A DNA stretch of 64,000 nucleotides from Chrysogorgia sp. JL179-B06 (taxonomy: Eukaryota > Cnidaria > Anthozoa > Scleralcyonacea > Chrysogorgiidae), in the NCBI GenBank assembly GCA_035772405.1, contig JAYKKM010000351.1, positions 201,501 to 265,500 of the forward strand, given 5' to 3'. The number at the start of each line of letters is the position of its first letter. The stretch's first letter is position 1. Positions 33,381 to 43,060 of the stretch are shown here, in pieces. The notes under the pieces were generated by a model. The model was not told the origin of the DNA. It did not search any database and saw nothing but the letters and a program-made list of their open reading frames with translations. Made by a program: the position numbers and the translations under genes.

Positions 33381-33381
<1 letters not shown>
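33336..33381 (+). ncRNA. type I hammerhead ribozyme
   Basis: All parts of a hammerhead are present. Stem I is ACTACA (33,336-33,341) with TGTAGT (33,376-33,381), six perfect pairs. The core CTGATGA is at 33,342-33,348. Stem II is GGCC/GGCC with loop CAAAA (33,349-33,361). GAAA is at 33,362-33,365. Stem III is ACGG/CCGT with a 2-nt TA loop (33,365-33,374). The cleavage site is after GTC at 33,375. Ends leave through stem I, so it is type I, the form known from Penelope-like elements and animal retrozymes. The very small stem III loop suggests it works better as a dimer. It is embedded in (TA)n repeats with GTGACTGTAAATAGC-type element sequence upstream. Confidence 0.8.
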
Positions 33382-33438
<57 letters not shown>

Positions 33439-33501
33439 TGCCTATATATAATGTTGCCTATATATTATGTTGCCTATATATATATATAGGCTCTCGGCAA
33501 C

Positions 33502-33575
33502 GGCTTCCGTAGCTCAGTGGTCAGAGCACTGCATTAGCATCGCAGGGTCGCGGGTTCAATTCCAGCCGGAAGGCC
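33502..33575 (+). tRNA. tRNA-Ala(AGC)-like SINE head, separate unit
   Basis: This copy has the canonical 17-nt anticodon arm (CTGCATTAGCATCGCAG, anticodon AGC), a proper A-box and B-box, and a better T-stem (four of five pairs) than the array units. The acceptor G1-G72 mismatch remains. It continues into the same SINE tail to about 33,705, then into (TA)n. No Pol III terminator of four or more T sits right after the head, which argues for a SINE rather than a tRNA gene. Confidence 0.5.
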
Positions 33576-33703
33576 TTGAAGTTGCATTTTTTGCAACTGG
33601 TCCCGGTTTGGTCTTAAAATGTATGTATTCCAACACTCGAAATTTTCCTTCACCATAAATCCTTTCAACATGTAGTTTGATCGAGTGAAATGCCAAATAT
33701 TAC

Positions 33704-34191
<488 letters not shown>

Positions 34192-34325
34192 ACGGTAACT
34201 GATATAAACACGGTAACTGACCAAACACAGCGTGCGTAAGACACGACTTATTATTACGACTTATGTGTGTGCGTGCAGCTCAGCCGTCTTTAACGATTTA
34301 GAAATTTCCAGCTCAAATCTAATTG

Positions 34326-34826
34326 TTAAAGTGCTTATAACCCCAAAATGGGTTTTTGGTGATTCGGATAGAGCATAAAAAGTTAGTTAATAAGTTCTGG
34401 ATTAGTTTTTGCGTTAAACTTTTAGTTTCGGAGATATAACGGCTCAAACATGCAAATTGTGCCATTTTTTTGAAAAAAGTAGCGCCACAAAATAACACAC
34501 AGGGACCTGGATCCGAGGAACGCATCTTCAGCAACAACTAGGCTTTTGTATGGGAGAAGACAGCTATCTTAAGAGTTTTTATTGAAAAATGCCCAAACTA
34601 TGTGTCTTTACGATGTTACCTTGTCTACTCGAATTGTAATATATTTTTAACATAACACGTTCCTCGGATCCAGTCTCCCGGCCTACGCTATTTTTTTTCA
34701 CAAATTGTGACTTTGAGCCCTTATATCTCCGAAACTAAAAGTTTAACGCAAAAACTAATCTAGAACTTATTAACTAAACTCTATCCGAATCACCAAAAAC
34801 CCATTTTGGGTTTATAAGCACTTTAA
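34326..34826. mobile_element. TTAA-flanked MITE, relative of 1,282-1,767
   Basis: The ends TTAAAGTGCTTATAACCC and GGGTTTATAAGCACTTTAA are inverted, with arms about 130 bp long (CTTTTAGTTTCGGAGATATA against TATATCTCCGAAACTAAAAG). AGTGC termini and TTAA flanks match the other family. The interior contains CCTCGGATCC inverted as GGATCCGAGG. Confidence 0.85.
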
Positions 34827-34834
34827 AGGATGAG

Positions 34835-35456
34835 TGTCCGGCTAATGCTTTGCGCGCTTGTGTTATTGTTTTGATTTGGGAAACTTGCTTCTAACTACCT
34901 CGTTTTATTACGTTTTCTTGTTGTTTTGTTATCTTCTTACGACATAATAAGCTGTTAAAAATCGTTTAAATCAGTTTATAGTGATGTCTGACTCTGAGTT
35001 TGTCGAATATTGTGAACCGCACTCTTCGTGCCGTCGTCTGTTTACAACGGCGGCCTTGTCCAATACAACGATTTACAGCAGCGAGCGTTCGTTTCTAGCG
35101 TAATATCTGTTCCTCTACTCATAGAATATATGGAATATAAGGAACTTATACTATTGGCTTTGCCAGGAAACTGCGCGTCTTGAAGGAAACTTTGAAATTC
35201 ACTCATCAAACGGCAAACAACGAGCGACGGATACCTGTTTCAAAACACAATTCCACGGCGCACCGAGTGTAATCAAATACTATCAAAAATATGACAATAA
35301 TAACTTACTACATTATCTCTGCTCTTACGAAAAACACAATTTGAGTAATTTACGGAAAGGATTGCTCAGATATCGAAGGATTGGTTTACTTGTTCAATTT
35401 CGTGGCCCAAAAATGGCCGCGAGCAAGCTTGTGAGCGCGCAAAGCATTAGATGGAC
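34835..35456. mobile_element. inverted-repeat element, undivided copy
   Basis: It starts GTCCGGCTAATGCTTTGCGCGC and ends GCGCGCAAAGCATTAGATGGAC. This copy is the reference for the split element at 29,395-31,993 and the partial one at 14,776. It directly follows the TTAA MITE. No coding content is recognised. Confidence 0.75.
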
Positions 35457-37443
35457 GGACGAATTTCTGATTGGTTATACCATATTGTATAAATTTATGT
35501 TATTCGTAACTTAGACGTGATAAATCAACACATCACGAAACATTAAAGTTTAGCTGACGCAGTAGTGAAGTGAAGCTTGAATTCCTGCCACTCAGATGAG
35601 CCGTAAATGTTACCGTAGGTAAAAACTGTACGTATACTTTTTTTGTTGCTATAAATTGTTACATTCGAGAATTCTGTTGTCTAGAAAAGAAAGTAGATAC
35701 TATAGTTGTTGCGTCTCAATGAATGCAAAATCCGAAAAATTCGCGGATATATACTTATACTAGTTACAAAAATGAGAAATACACCTTCTATTCAGAGTCT
35801 AGAGAGCGTATTTCTCTTTCTTATTATATAAAATCCTGGTAACGCATCTTCAAACAATTCTCTTTAAACATGTATTATATGTTTATAGAGCTTTACTATA
35901 GCTTTCGTATAGTACTTCTACTTCGATATCACTGCCAGTTTCCAATTCCATCAATTTTTTCATTTCTTTCAGTGCGGTAACTATGAATGCCTTTCGAAAT
36001 AAAATTAAAAGCCCATTACAATATATTAAAGGCTGAGAATGATAATAACAACGCAAACGAACAAGAAATAGAAAATCCTGAGATGACGCGTAGCCGTAGA
36101 TACGAATGATGACTACGAATATCCACAGTTTGATATATATATATATATATATATCGCGAAGTGATGTTCCATGTATACTACATAAAAAGACGTGCGTGTG
36201 AAGGCCGTTTTTTCCAGTCTTTATGGTTATTGTACGTGCCACCAATGGCCACAAAACTGGCCTATAGTATTCAAGGAGTTAAAAAGACTGCTACAGAAGT
36301 CATAACGACTTTAAAGTATATAAATTTTGAACTCCTATATAAATATTGAACTCCTAAGTTAAATCCAATCCAGTTCATAGTTAAACGAACTCCAGCTGCA
36401 TAGATCAAGTCAATATAAATTATGTATGTGGTCATTCGTCACACATCTTGCATAGATTCACCTGTCAATTTATGCATAAATTACTGTGCTTAATTATGTT
36501 GCTTATAATATACTTAGAGGGGCGCCGGAGCCACGGGGGCACGAAGGTGAAGCCGTTTGCCCTTTGATGTATTGTAATACGATATCTTATACTTCCTTTT
36601 GAATTTATTTTATCACTATAAGTCAGTTTATCACTATTTATTTTATCACTATGAGATGCGTAACGAGAAGGAAGGAGCCCGAAATAATCGTCGCTGGTCG
36701 TCGCTGATTATTGTGGTCGACTTTTGACGAAGTATAGGTTGTTTAGTTTGGTTTCGAAGGAGTCAACGAGATGAGTCCGATGTATTTATGCATGCGAAGG
36801 TTTGATTTAAAATTGAACCATTTCCATTGCTGCTATAGACATGTCTAAAATCCACAATATTACTCCAGACTGGAATTTTTTTAAGGAAATTTTTAAAATT
36901 ATGTATACAAAAAGAATAATTTGGCATTTTTGGTAATAAACTTGTAAGAATAGACAGCTATCACGTAGCAATAATTATTAAAAAGTATTATTGAGAAACG
37001 CTTATTGTTGAGTCTGTCAGTCTGTGTTCATCTTTTAGTAATAGATATTAAATTAATAAAGACCGCTAGACATCTTCTCCCACTAAATTAAACTTTCCTC
37101 TTGTAAAAGTGCCCTTTTTTGAGATTCTGCACCCGCTGCCCTGGGTTGCTTCCTGCGCCTCTATATAGTTATATATATATAAGCCACTAACGTAGAATAT
37201 GGCACTGATGCGAAACTGAAAGTGTAGATGTATGCTTTAGTATATTTCCTTATCAATTACAAAAATATTCTGATGCAGTACTAGAAAGACGCAAAACATC
37301 ACGGGACGTACCAGAGTGTATGTTCATGTGAGGCCGGCATATAATGTTGTTTGAGCCTCTAACAATATGATGAGAATTGATGAGAAACTAAAAGTATACA
37401 TGTATACTTTAGTTTATTTCTTAGGTAACCGTAATATTACAAC
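35457..37443 (+). repeat. ~2-kb repeat block, left copy
   Basis: Aligns in the same orientation with 59,071-61,222 from GGACGAATTTCTGATTGGTT to CGTAATATTACAACCC, with point changes and small indels. It contains TATATA runs and many short frames but no recognised gene. The two copies flank the Polinton, yet the Polinton has its own target duplication inside unique sequence, so the block is independent of it. Confidence 0.85.
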
Positions 37444-38244
37444 CCTCCCAAGGGAGACGTTTGTAATAAATTTGAGAACTTTAATTTGGAAAATTGGTGC
37501 TTTGAAGAGTGTCACACCGCTCTTCAAATTACACATTATAGTTAAATGCATAATGCACTCCTCTCGCAGGCCGGAGACGTTTGTAGTAAATTCAACTACA
37601 GTGTTGTCTGTAAACGAAATCAACTATATATACAGACTAAATCAAATACAGTGTGGCCCAACGTCCCGATGTTACAATGGATTGTGTCTAAATGCCCGAA
37701 AATTACCACTTGCAGATACTGCCTTTCCCGACTATATCCACGACGCGGATTCTGTCTCCTCTCCAAGATACTGTCCCCTCAAAACGCTGAATTTAAACGT
37801 TCAGTTTATTTGTTCTTTGGTTTCCGTGAACGAAAAGCTTTTCAATTTATATATATACAGAAGGTTACGAGGTAAAAAACGACATTAACAAACTTAGATT
37901 TGAACAGATTCGGATGTCAATGTCGAAGAAACAAAATCGTTTGTCTTAAGCTTATGCACCATCTGCGAGATTCCTTAATATCCGGTCGCGCACGTTTTTG
38001 TACGACCAGACCTGCTTAAATTAGCCATCTGAATAACAAAAATAAAGAGTTAGAGGGGGTCTTGTGGATTGAGAGAATTGGGAGCATTGCTTGGGATTTT
38101 CCACCATTGATCGAGTTGTGTAAGATTTTAAATTAAAGGGATTTCTAATGTGAATATTGGCGTGTTAAATTATACCTTAATAATTGAATGATCCATAGGA
38201 ATAATGAATGATCCGTAGGAAGTGCTCTGGTAATGTACACGTCT
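37444..38244. other. stretch with an uncharacterised open frame, no firm gene
   Basis: A 173-codon frame (37,367-37,888) begins in the repeat block and contains a Cys cluster (CGPTSRCYNGLCLNARK). A second frame, 37,546-37,875, follows a CTCTCGCAG acceptor-like site. TTTGAAGAG and CTCTTCAAA form a hairpin at about 37,501-37,528. This could be an exon or chance; I cannot place it. Confidence 0.3.
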
Positions 38245-39040
38245 CGGCATTTGGCACCCAACCTCTTCTTCAAGCGGTTTTAATTTACTCACTCGTTGCG
38301 ACTGTGCTCGTGATGCAATTATGCTATCAATTGTAATAGTGTGGTGCATGCAGTTAATTGCATTGGATTTTGCAAAATCTTTCGATAAAGTGCCACACCA
38401 ACGCTTACTACGTAAACTCCAATATTATGGAATAAGAGGTCAATTGCTCACGTGGTTTGAGTGATTTCTTACAGGTCGTCAACAATCGGTAGTTTGTGAT
38501 GGGAAAACTTCTGAACCAACATTAGTTGCTTCTGGAGTTCCCCAAGGAACGGTCGTGGGTCCGTTATTATTTCTAACTTATATAAACGATTTGTCTGACG
38601 ATCTGGGCTGCTTAGTCCGCTTGTTTGCTGATGATACTCTTTTTTATATGGCCTAATAACGGGGGATGCTGATTATGATAAGTTGCAAGACGACCATTGT
38701 AAACTTGAACAATGGCTGCATAAGTGGCAAATGAAGATTAATCCTGCGAAATGTAAGACTTTAGTTATGTATTACGACCAAAAAAGATCCTCCAAACTTA
38801 CTCATGGTCTTATTGACATTGATACGTCTGAATATCTTATAGGTCACCCTGAAACCAGTACTCCCCATAGTCATTCTTTTAAATTTCAGATCCCTGAAGT
38901 TACAAAAGACATTTTTAAATACTCATATTTTCCTAGAACAATAAAAGAATGGAACTTATTGCCCGAAGACATTATATCGTCAAGTAACCTTGACATTTTC
39001 AAACATAAGTTAGCATGCTATTTTTAATTTAGGTTGCGTT
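38245..39040 (+). pseudogene. LINE fragment B (jockey/CR1-like, sister of 28,520)
   Basis: The same RT motifs as fragment A are present (SGVPQGTVVGPLLFLTYIND, LFADDTLF), and the last 114 codons are open to a TAA at 39,027 (HKWQMKINPAKCKTLV, IPEVTKDIFKYSYFPRTIKE). An in-frame stop after the WF segment and an internal deletion make it non-functional. The shared start point near GGCATTTGGCACCCAAC suggests both copies derive from one already rearranged ancestor. Confidence 0.8.
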
Positions 39041-39205
39041 TAATTTATTTTTATTATTTCATTTTCTACATACTGTTTGTAAAATTTTATGTAATGGTTG
39101 GTGTGATATCGAAAGATTTTACCGACTTAATAATTGAAGATGTAGATGTGACGCATGATTTATTCTGTTTCAGCATTTTTAAAATGCTGTAGAACCCGTT
39201 TTGCG

Positions 39206-39207
<2 letters not shown>

Positions 39208-39264
<57 letters not shown>
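39208..39264. repeat. (AAT)n microsatellite
   Basis: About 19 AAT units downstream of LINE fragment B. Confidence 0.95.
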
Positions 39265-39265
<1 letters not shown>

Positions 39266-39895
39266 GACGTATTAAGAGCATTATACAATAGTCTCAATGC
39301 TCTTACAACATATTCTTAATTACAATAATAATTTCACAATATATATTTATATATATATATATAATATTTTTTACAATATATTCTTAATTACAATAATAAT
39401 AATTTTCGATGCATAGTTTAATACTCATATTGTAAAAAACAGGTCCGCTTAGGAGTAAACTTATCTACTCCACATGAGTTTAACACAACATCAGAGGTGC
39501 AGTAATGTTTGTTTTAAACAATCATAACTATATTGACTGTATCAGCTGATTTATGCAGAAGCTGTTGTCTGTTGCGGGAAAGCATTAGTTTTATTTGAAA
39601 TGTTCATGTTTGGATCCTTTGGCTTCGTCAGTTTTAAATTGGTTATGTAGAGACCAAAAATAAATGAAGGTAGATAAATTAGTATTCTCAAACAATCGAA
39701 CACTCTAAAAGGTTAATAGTACATTGTGAGTCTGTGTTTAGTGACTTGCTCAACCAATTAGCGCGCGGCGGCATCCCTTTGGTCGCTGGATGCCCGGAGG
39801 GATATCTATTATGTATTATTTGTATTGCCATGTCCGGTATAAATTACACTAGGTTTGTGCGCGTTCTTTGGTGAACATTTTAACTTTCATCAAAC
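39265..39895. other. unique flank left of the Polinton
   Basis: AT-rich sequence with a direct repeat of CTTAATTACAATAATAAT (39,317 and 39,387). No gene is seen. The last six bases before the element plus base 39,901 carry the target duplication. Confidence 0.6.
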
Positions 39896-39901
39896 AACTG
39901 A
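39896..39901 (+). repeat. target-site duplication, left (AACTGA)
   Basis: AACTGA precedes the element and is repeated exactly at 58,609-58,614. Six bases is the known duplication length of Maverick/Polinton integration. Confidence 0.97.
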
Positions 39902-40362
39902 AGTAGTATAGCAAGTAGGGCTGCGAGCTCAATCGACCTCAACTGTGAATATAAACACCAAAACGTCACCAAATTTGGCCAAGTCGCGACTCGACAAATT
40001 TGGTGATGTTTTGGTATTTATATTCACGATTAACATCGAATAAGCTCGCAGCCCTACTTGCTATACTACTACAGCGATCGTTAGTCAATCTAGACACCCT
40101 TCGCATGTTTTCTACTAAATTGATGTCAAACACACGCGAGACTAGCGAGACAATACCAAATTTATACTAAGTAGCGACTCTCGCTAAATTTGACGCCATT
40201 TCAGCCACATTTAAAAAAAATAGAAAGTGTCGTTTCAAAATTCTCACAAATTACATTTAGGAGAAAATAGAAAATGTCGTTTCAACATTTTCGCGTGTTA
40301 AAAAATAAAATGTGGTACGAGCTCACTCCCACATATTAAAAAGTAGAGAGTGTCATTTCAAC
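39902..40362 (+). repeat. Polinton left terminal inverted repeat
   Basis: Matches the reverse complement of 58,147-58,608 nearly base for base. The first 169 bp (39,902-40,070) are also an inverted repeat on their own, with GTCGCGAC at the centre, so one strand could fold into a terminal hairpin. The inner part holds repeats of AATAGAAAGTGTCGTTTCAA. Confidence 0.97.
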
Positions 40363-40590
40363 ATTTTCACAAATTTGTCGAATCGCATTTAAAAAAATAG
40401 AAAGTGCTGTCTCAACATTTTCACAAATTTGTCAAATCACATTTAAAAAAAATAGAAAGTGTCGTTTCAACATTTTCACAAATTTGCCAAATCACATTTT
40501 CACAAATTTGTCAAATCACATTTAAAAATAGAAAGTGTCGTTTCAATATTTTCACAAAATAGTCGTTTCAACGCTTTTACAAATTTATGT
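40200..40590. repeat. subterminal iterated repeats (left)
   Basis: Six copies of an AATAGAAAGTGTCGTTTCAACATTTTC-like unit (first 20 bases AATAGAAAGTGTCGTTTCAA) occur at about 40,218, 40,266, 40,343, 40,396, 40,450 and 40,527, with ACAAATTTGTCAAATCACAT between several. Three copies are present at the right end (58,150-58,300). They may bind a replication or transposition protein; that is inference. Confidence 0.85.
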
Positions 40591-40642
40591 ATCGTAAAAG
40601 TGTCTCACGCGTGATAAAATTGCCACCTGTTATGCAAATTAG

Positions 40643-40664
40643 ATTATTACCACCTGTTAATAAT
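40643..40664 (-). terminator. stem-loop at the 3' end of the leftward gene block
   Basis: ATTATTA (40,643-40,649) and TAATAAT (40,658-40,664) form a perfect 7-bp stem with an 8-nt loop, three bases past the stop codon of the 170-aa gene. Hairpins at gene ends are known as transcript-end signals in giant viruses and virophages; here the role is inferred from position and from similar hairpins at 51,141, 51,324 and 58,080. Confidence 0.55.
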
Positions 40665-40667
40665 AGA

Positions 40668-41180
40668 TTAGTCCGTTTGTTCACTATTTTCAGCGTTTGT
40701 CGCCTCTTTTCTAAAATGGTGATCGTACACATACTTCGACGTTGTGATTCCTCCCGACAGCAAGCCTAAGAAAGGCACGTACGGCGTCACAATCGCAACA
40801 ATGCTCTCAACGTCTTTCTTTAATAGCGGGTCTTTTTGTAGTTCATCGTTTAGTTCGTCAGGGTTTTCTATAGCGTTCAACCCATCTAGTAAGTTAGCGA
40901 ATTTGCTGATTAGCAAGTCGGTGAGAAAAGCGTTTGCAATTTCCATTCTCTTTAACTCATATTGGCGCCATATCTTGTCGATAACCTTTGCGGACGCTTT
41001 TTTAATGTACGCTTCAGATTGGCTTACCACACCATCACCAGACAGTCTAATAAGTTCAGATCTCCTAACGTCGATATTGTCTTCCACAGTTGGGGTGTCG
41101 TCAGTCTCCTCAACTAATTCCTCAATCGTAGGATTTTCCTCACTTTTGCGTTTTACCATCACGCTATTACTTATACCCAT
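40668..41180 (-). CDS. uncharacterised 170-aa Polinton protein with hydrophobic segment
   Basis: Last gene of the leftward block, starting ATG a few bases after the ATPase stop. The N-terminal third is acidic (about residues 12-38), the middle is helical and charged (YIKKASAKVIDKIWRQYELK), and residues about 126-150 form a Gly-containing hydrophobic segment (AIVTPYVPFLGLLSGGI). The C-terminus ends SEQTD, exactly like the DNA polymerase at the opposite end of the element, with matching DNA. It could be a virion or packaging accessory protein given its place next to the ATPase. I do not recognise a family. Confidence 0.8.
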   Translation of the reverse strand: MGISNSVMVKRKSEENPTIEELVEETDDTPTVEDNIDVRRSELIRLSGDGVVSQSEAYIKKASAKVIDKIWRQYELKRMEIANAFLTDLLISKFANLLDGLNAIENPDELNDELQKDPLLKKDVESIVAIVTPYVPFLGLLSGGITTSKYVYDHHFRKEATNAENSEQTD

Positions 41181-41183
41181 ATT

Positions 41184-41783
41184 TTATTGCGGAATAACAA
41201 CTTCGTGACTGTACGGATAGCGCAGTGAGATTTCGAGTCTAGCGTACTTATTATTTTTTAGTGCAGTCACAATCGCCGACGATTTTTCTCTGCTAATGTT
41301 TCCAAGGTAGTCGTCGATAACGACCTTCATATCACTCCTACTCGGACAGTAGAAGCAAATGAGCTTACTAATGTTTTCTCTATACGGTTTTGCGATCGAC
41401 GTCAGTTGTTGTGTGATGACAATAACGCTCAACATAAAATGTCGCGCACTAAAAGCTAAGTTGACCAACTGACTAGTCCTATTCTTAACATCTTGAGAGC
41501 TCGCACAGTCGTCCAACACAATCAGAGTGTTAGTGCCTTTAAAAACATTTGTCACACACTTGAGAACAGCGTCGACACTGTCCTGTGTGCAGTCTATCGC
41601 TAACACGTCAGGGTCGCGTATGTATCTCCAATCTTGATACGCTTTGTTCCACTCGAAAGTAGGACAAATCAACACGATGTAGTCAAATTTACTAAAGTAC
41701 TCAGATTCCAATGTTTCCAGCAAATAATGCGTCTTACCACAAGCTGTCATACCAACAATTAACATATTAAACGGAGTCTCCAT
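41184..41783 (-). CDS. genome-packaging ATPase (A32/FtsK-HerA type)
   Basis: A 199-residue P-loop ATPase of the Polinton/NCLDV packaging family. Walker A GMTACGKT lies at residues 11-18, Walker B TLIVLDDC ends with the acidic pair D91-D92, and ITQQ at 123-126 is the sensor-like Gln motif. Length is typical of Polinton ATPases. The start ATG lies 16 nt past the capsid protein stop, inside a compact leftward block of morphogenesis genes. Known role in the family: ATP-driven loading of the genome into preformed capsids. Confidence 0.92.
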   Translation of the reverse strand: METPFNMLIVGMTACGKTHYLLETLESEYFSKFDYIVLICPTFEWNKAYQDWRYIRDPDVLAIDCTQDSVDAVLKCVTNVFKGTNTLIVLDDCASSQDVKNRTSQLVNLAFSARHFMLSVIVITQQLTSIAKPYRENISKLICFYCPSRSDMKVVIDDYLGNISREKSSAIVTALKNNKYARLEISLRYPYSHEVVIPQ

Positions 41784-41798
41784 TAACTCACGTTTGAT

Positions 41799-43037
41799 TT
41801 AATACTGGATTGATTGCAACCCATTGTTCATAAAGTTGACCAACCCATCGCTTACCACAAACACCCTGCACATGACATTTGCGGTCGTCGCTTTCTTCGT
41901 GATTTCAAGAAGCACGCCGGATTGTGTGTTTACAATGTTCTTGCCAGTGGCGACATTGCGATTATCTTGAACGCTCCTCAAGTCGATGACTAACGCAAAG
42001 CCATCTTTATAGAACTTCTGTATGGTCATGAACTGAGCGTGTTCTTCACCCAACCCAAACAGTCGCTTCGCTTCTGCGTAGAACTTCGACTTTGGGATGC
42101 CTTGTGAGTACACACTATTTGGCACACCTTCAATTGTGACTCTAACACTATCAATATTTGGGTAGAGAAACTCCTCGCTGTCTGTTCGCACCTTATTCGT
42201 GAATAGCAACACAATTGCCTTCATGCTTTTTCTTGGAAGATTAATGTTTTCATTCACAATGGTTGTGCCTTTGTCCCATTCGGTGATTTTCATCAACGTG
42301 ATGTGCTCATACGACAGACTACGACCACTTGCGTAACCCGACGCTATCTCATCAGCGAGCTCCTGGTTATCAATCGTCTCATACTCAAGCTCGAGGTTCT
42401 CCAGAGTGTACCCACCCACAGCGCTACCGGATTGCGCCACCATAATGTCTGTGGCCTTCGGAAGTGTGATCACATACTGCAAGTTGTTGTTCATGCTAAA
42501 AGGAGCGTACAACCCATGGTCATTCATGATCTTGCCAAGCTTAATCCGCAGTTTCGTTCCAATCACACCAAACATTAACGCGTCACTAACTTTAGCAACG
42601 TTCCCACTCGTCGCACCACTGTCGTCCTTAGAAATTAGCTTTCTCAAGTTCTCACCACCAACACCATAGTCAATCATTTGGTCTCGCGCAGTGACACTTT
42701 CCCAAAGGTCACGATAAACACCAGTGTAATTTTCCCCATTGTTGTCATACACAGTTTCCCCAGCTAGTCTCACAACAAGTTTCTCAACCAACAACTTACT
42801 AACGTTATTCAAGAACCAGCTTTTAGCGTTTGCGTTCTTAAAGTCGAACACTAGACCCAACGATCCAGGCACCAAGCAGCTACTAACCTTAAGCTTCGGT
42901 ATATCAATGTAAAGTTCCTCACCAGGACTGACCTTATTAGGGTTCAACGTGATTACGTGTTGCGTTCTCACCCCTTTTATGACACCCATGGTCGCTCGTC
43001 TAAAACCAGGGCTCAACTCTGCTGACGTGGCGTTCAT
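41799..43037 (-). CDS. major capsid protein (double jelly-roll, Polinton type)
   Basis: 412 residues, a usual size for Polinton major capsid proteins. Beta-rich composition, a conserved central part (LENLELEYETIDNQELADEI) and the ending region KTKLRIKLGK/VFVVSDG-like segments fit the family; position between ATPase and hydrophobic proteins fits the module. Such proteins form pseudo-hexameric trimers that tile an icosahedral capsid. Two ATGs are possible (residues 1 and 17); the first has the better-spaced AT-rich upstream sequence. The fold itself is inferred, not visible. Confidence 0.85.
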   Translation of the reverse strand: MNATSAELSPGFRRATMGVIKGVRTQHVITLNPNKVSPGEELYIDIPKLKVSSCLVPGSLGLVFDFKNANAKSWFLNNVSKLLVEKLVVRLAGETVYDNNGENYTGVYRDLWESVTARDQMIDYGVGGENLRKLISKDDSGATSGNVAKVSDALMFGVIGTKLRIKLGKIMNDHGLYAPFSMNNNLQYVITLPKATDIMVAQSGSAVGGYTLENLELEYETIDNQELADEIASGYASGRSLSYEHITLMKITEWDKGTTIVNENINLPRKSMKAIVLLFTNKVRTDSEEFLYPNIDSVRVTIEGVPNSVYSQGIPKSKFYAEAKRLFGLGEEHAQFMTIQKFYKDGFALVIDLRSVQDNRNVATGKNIVNTQSGVLLEITKKATTANVMCRVFVVSDGLVNFMNNGLQSIQY

Positions 43038-43060
43038 ATACCTTTACATATGTTTTATCG

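Noticed and set aside
32300..33451. Open frames translating VAQWSEHC and neighbouring residues
   Set aside because: They are the tRNA-like SINE head and tail read as protein, a well-known artefact; some start at GTG and run into (TA)n.
35883..36254. 123-codon minus-strand frame in the repeat block
   Set aside because: Contains a TA-run translated as YIYIYI and is broken in the sister copy at 59.5-59.9 kb.
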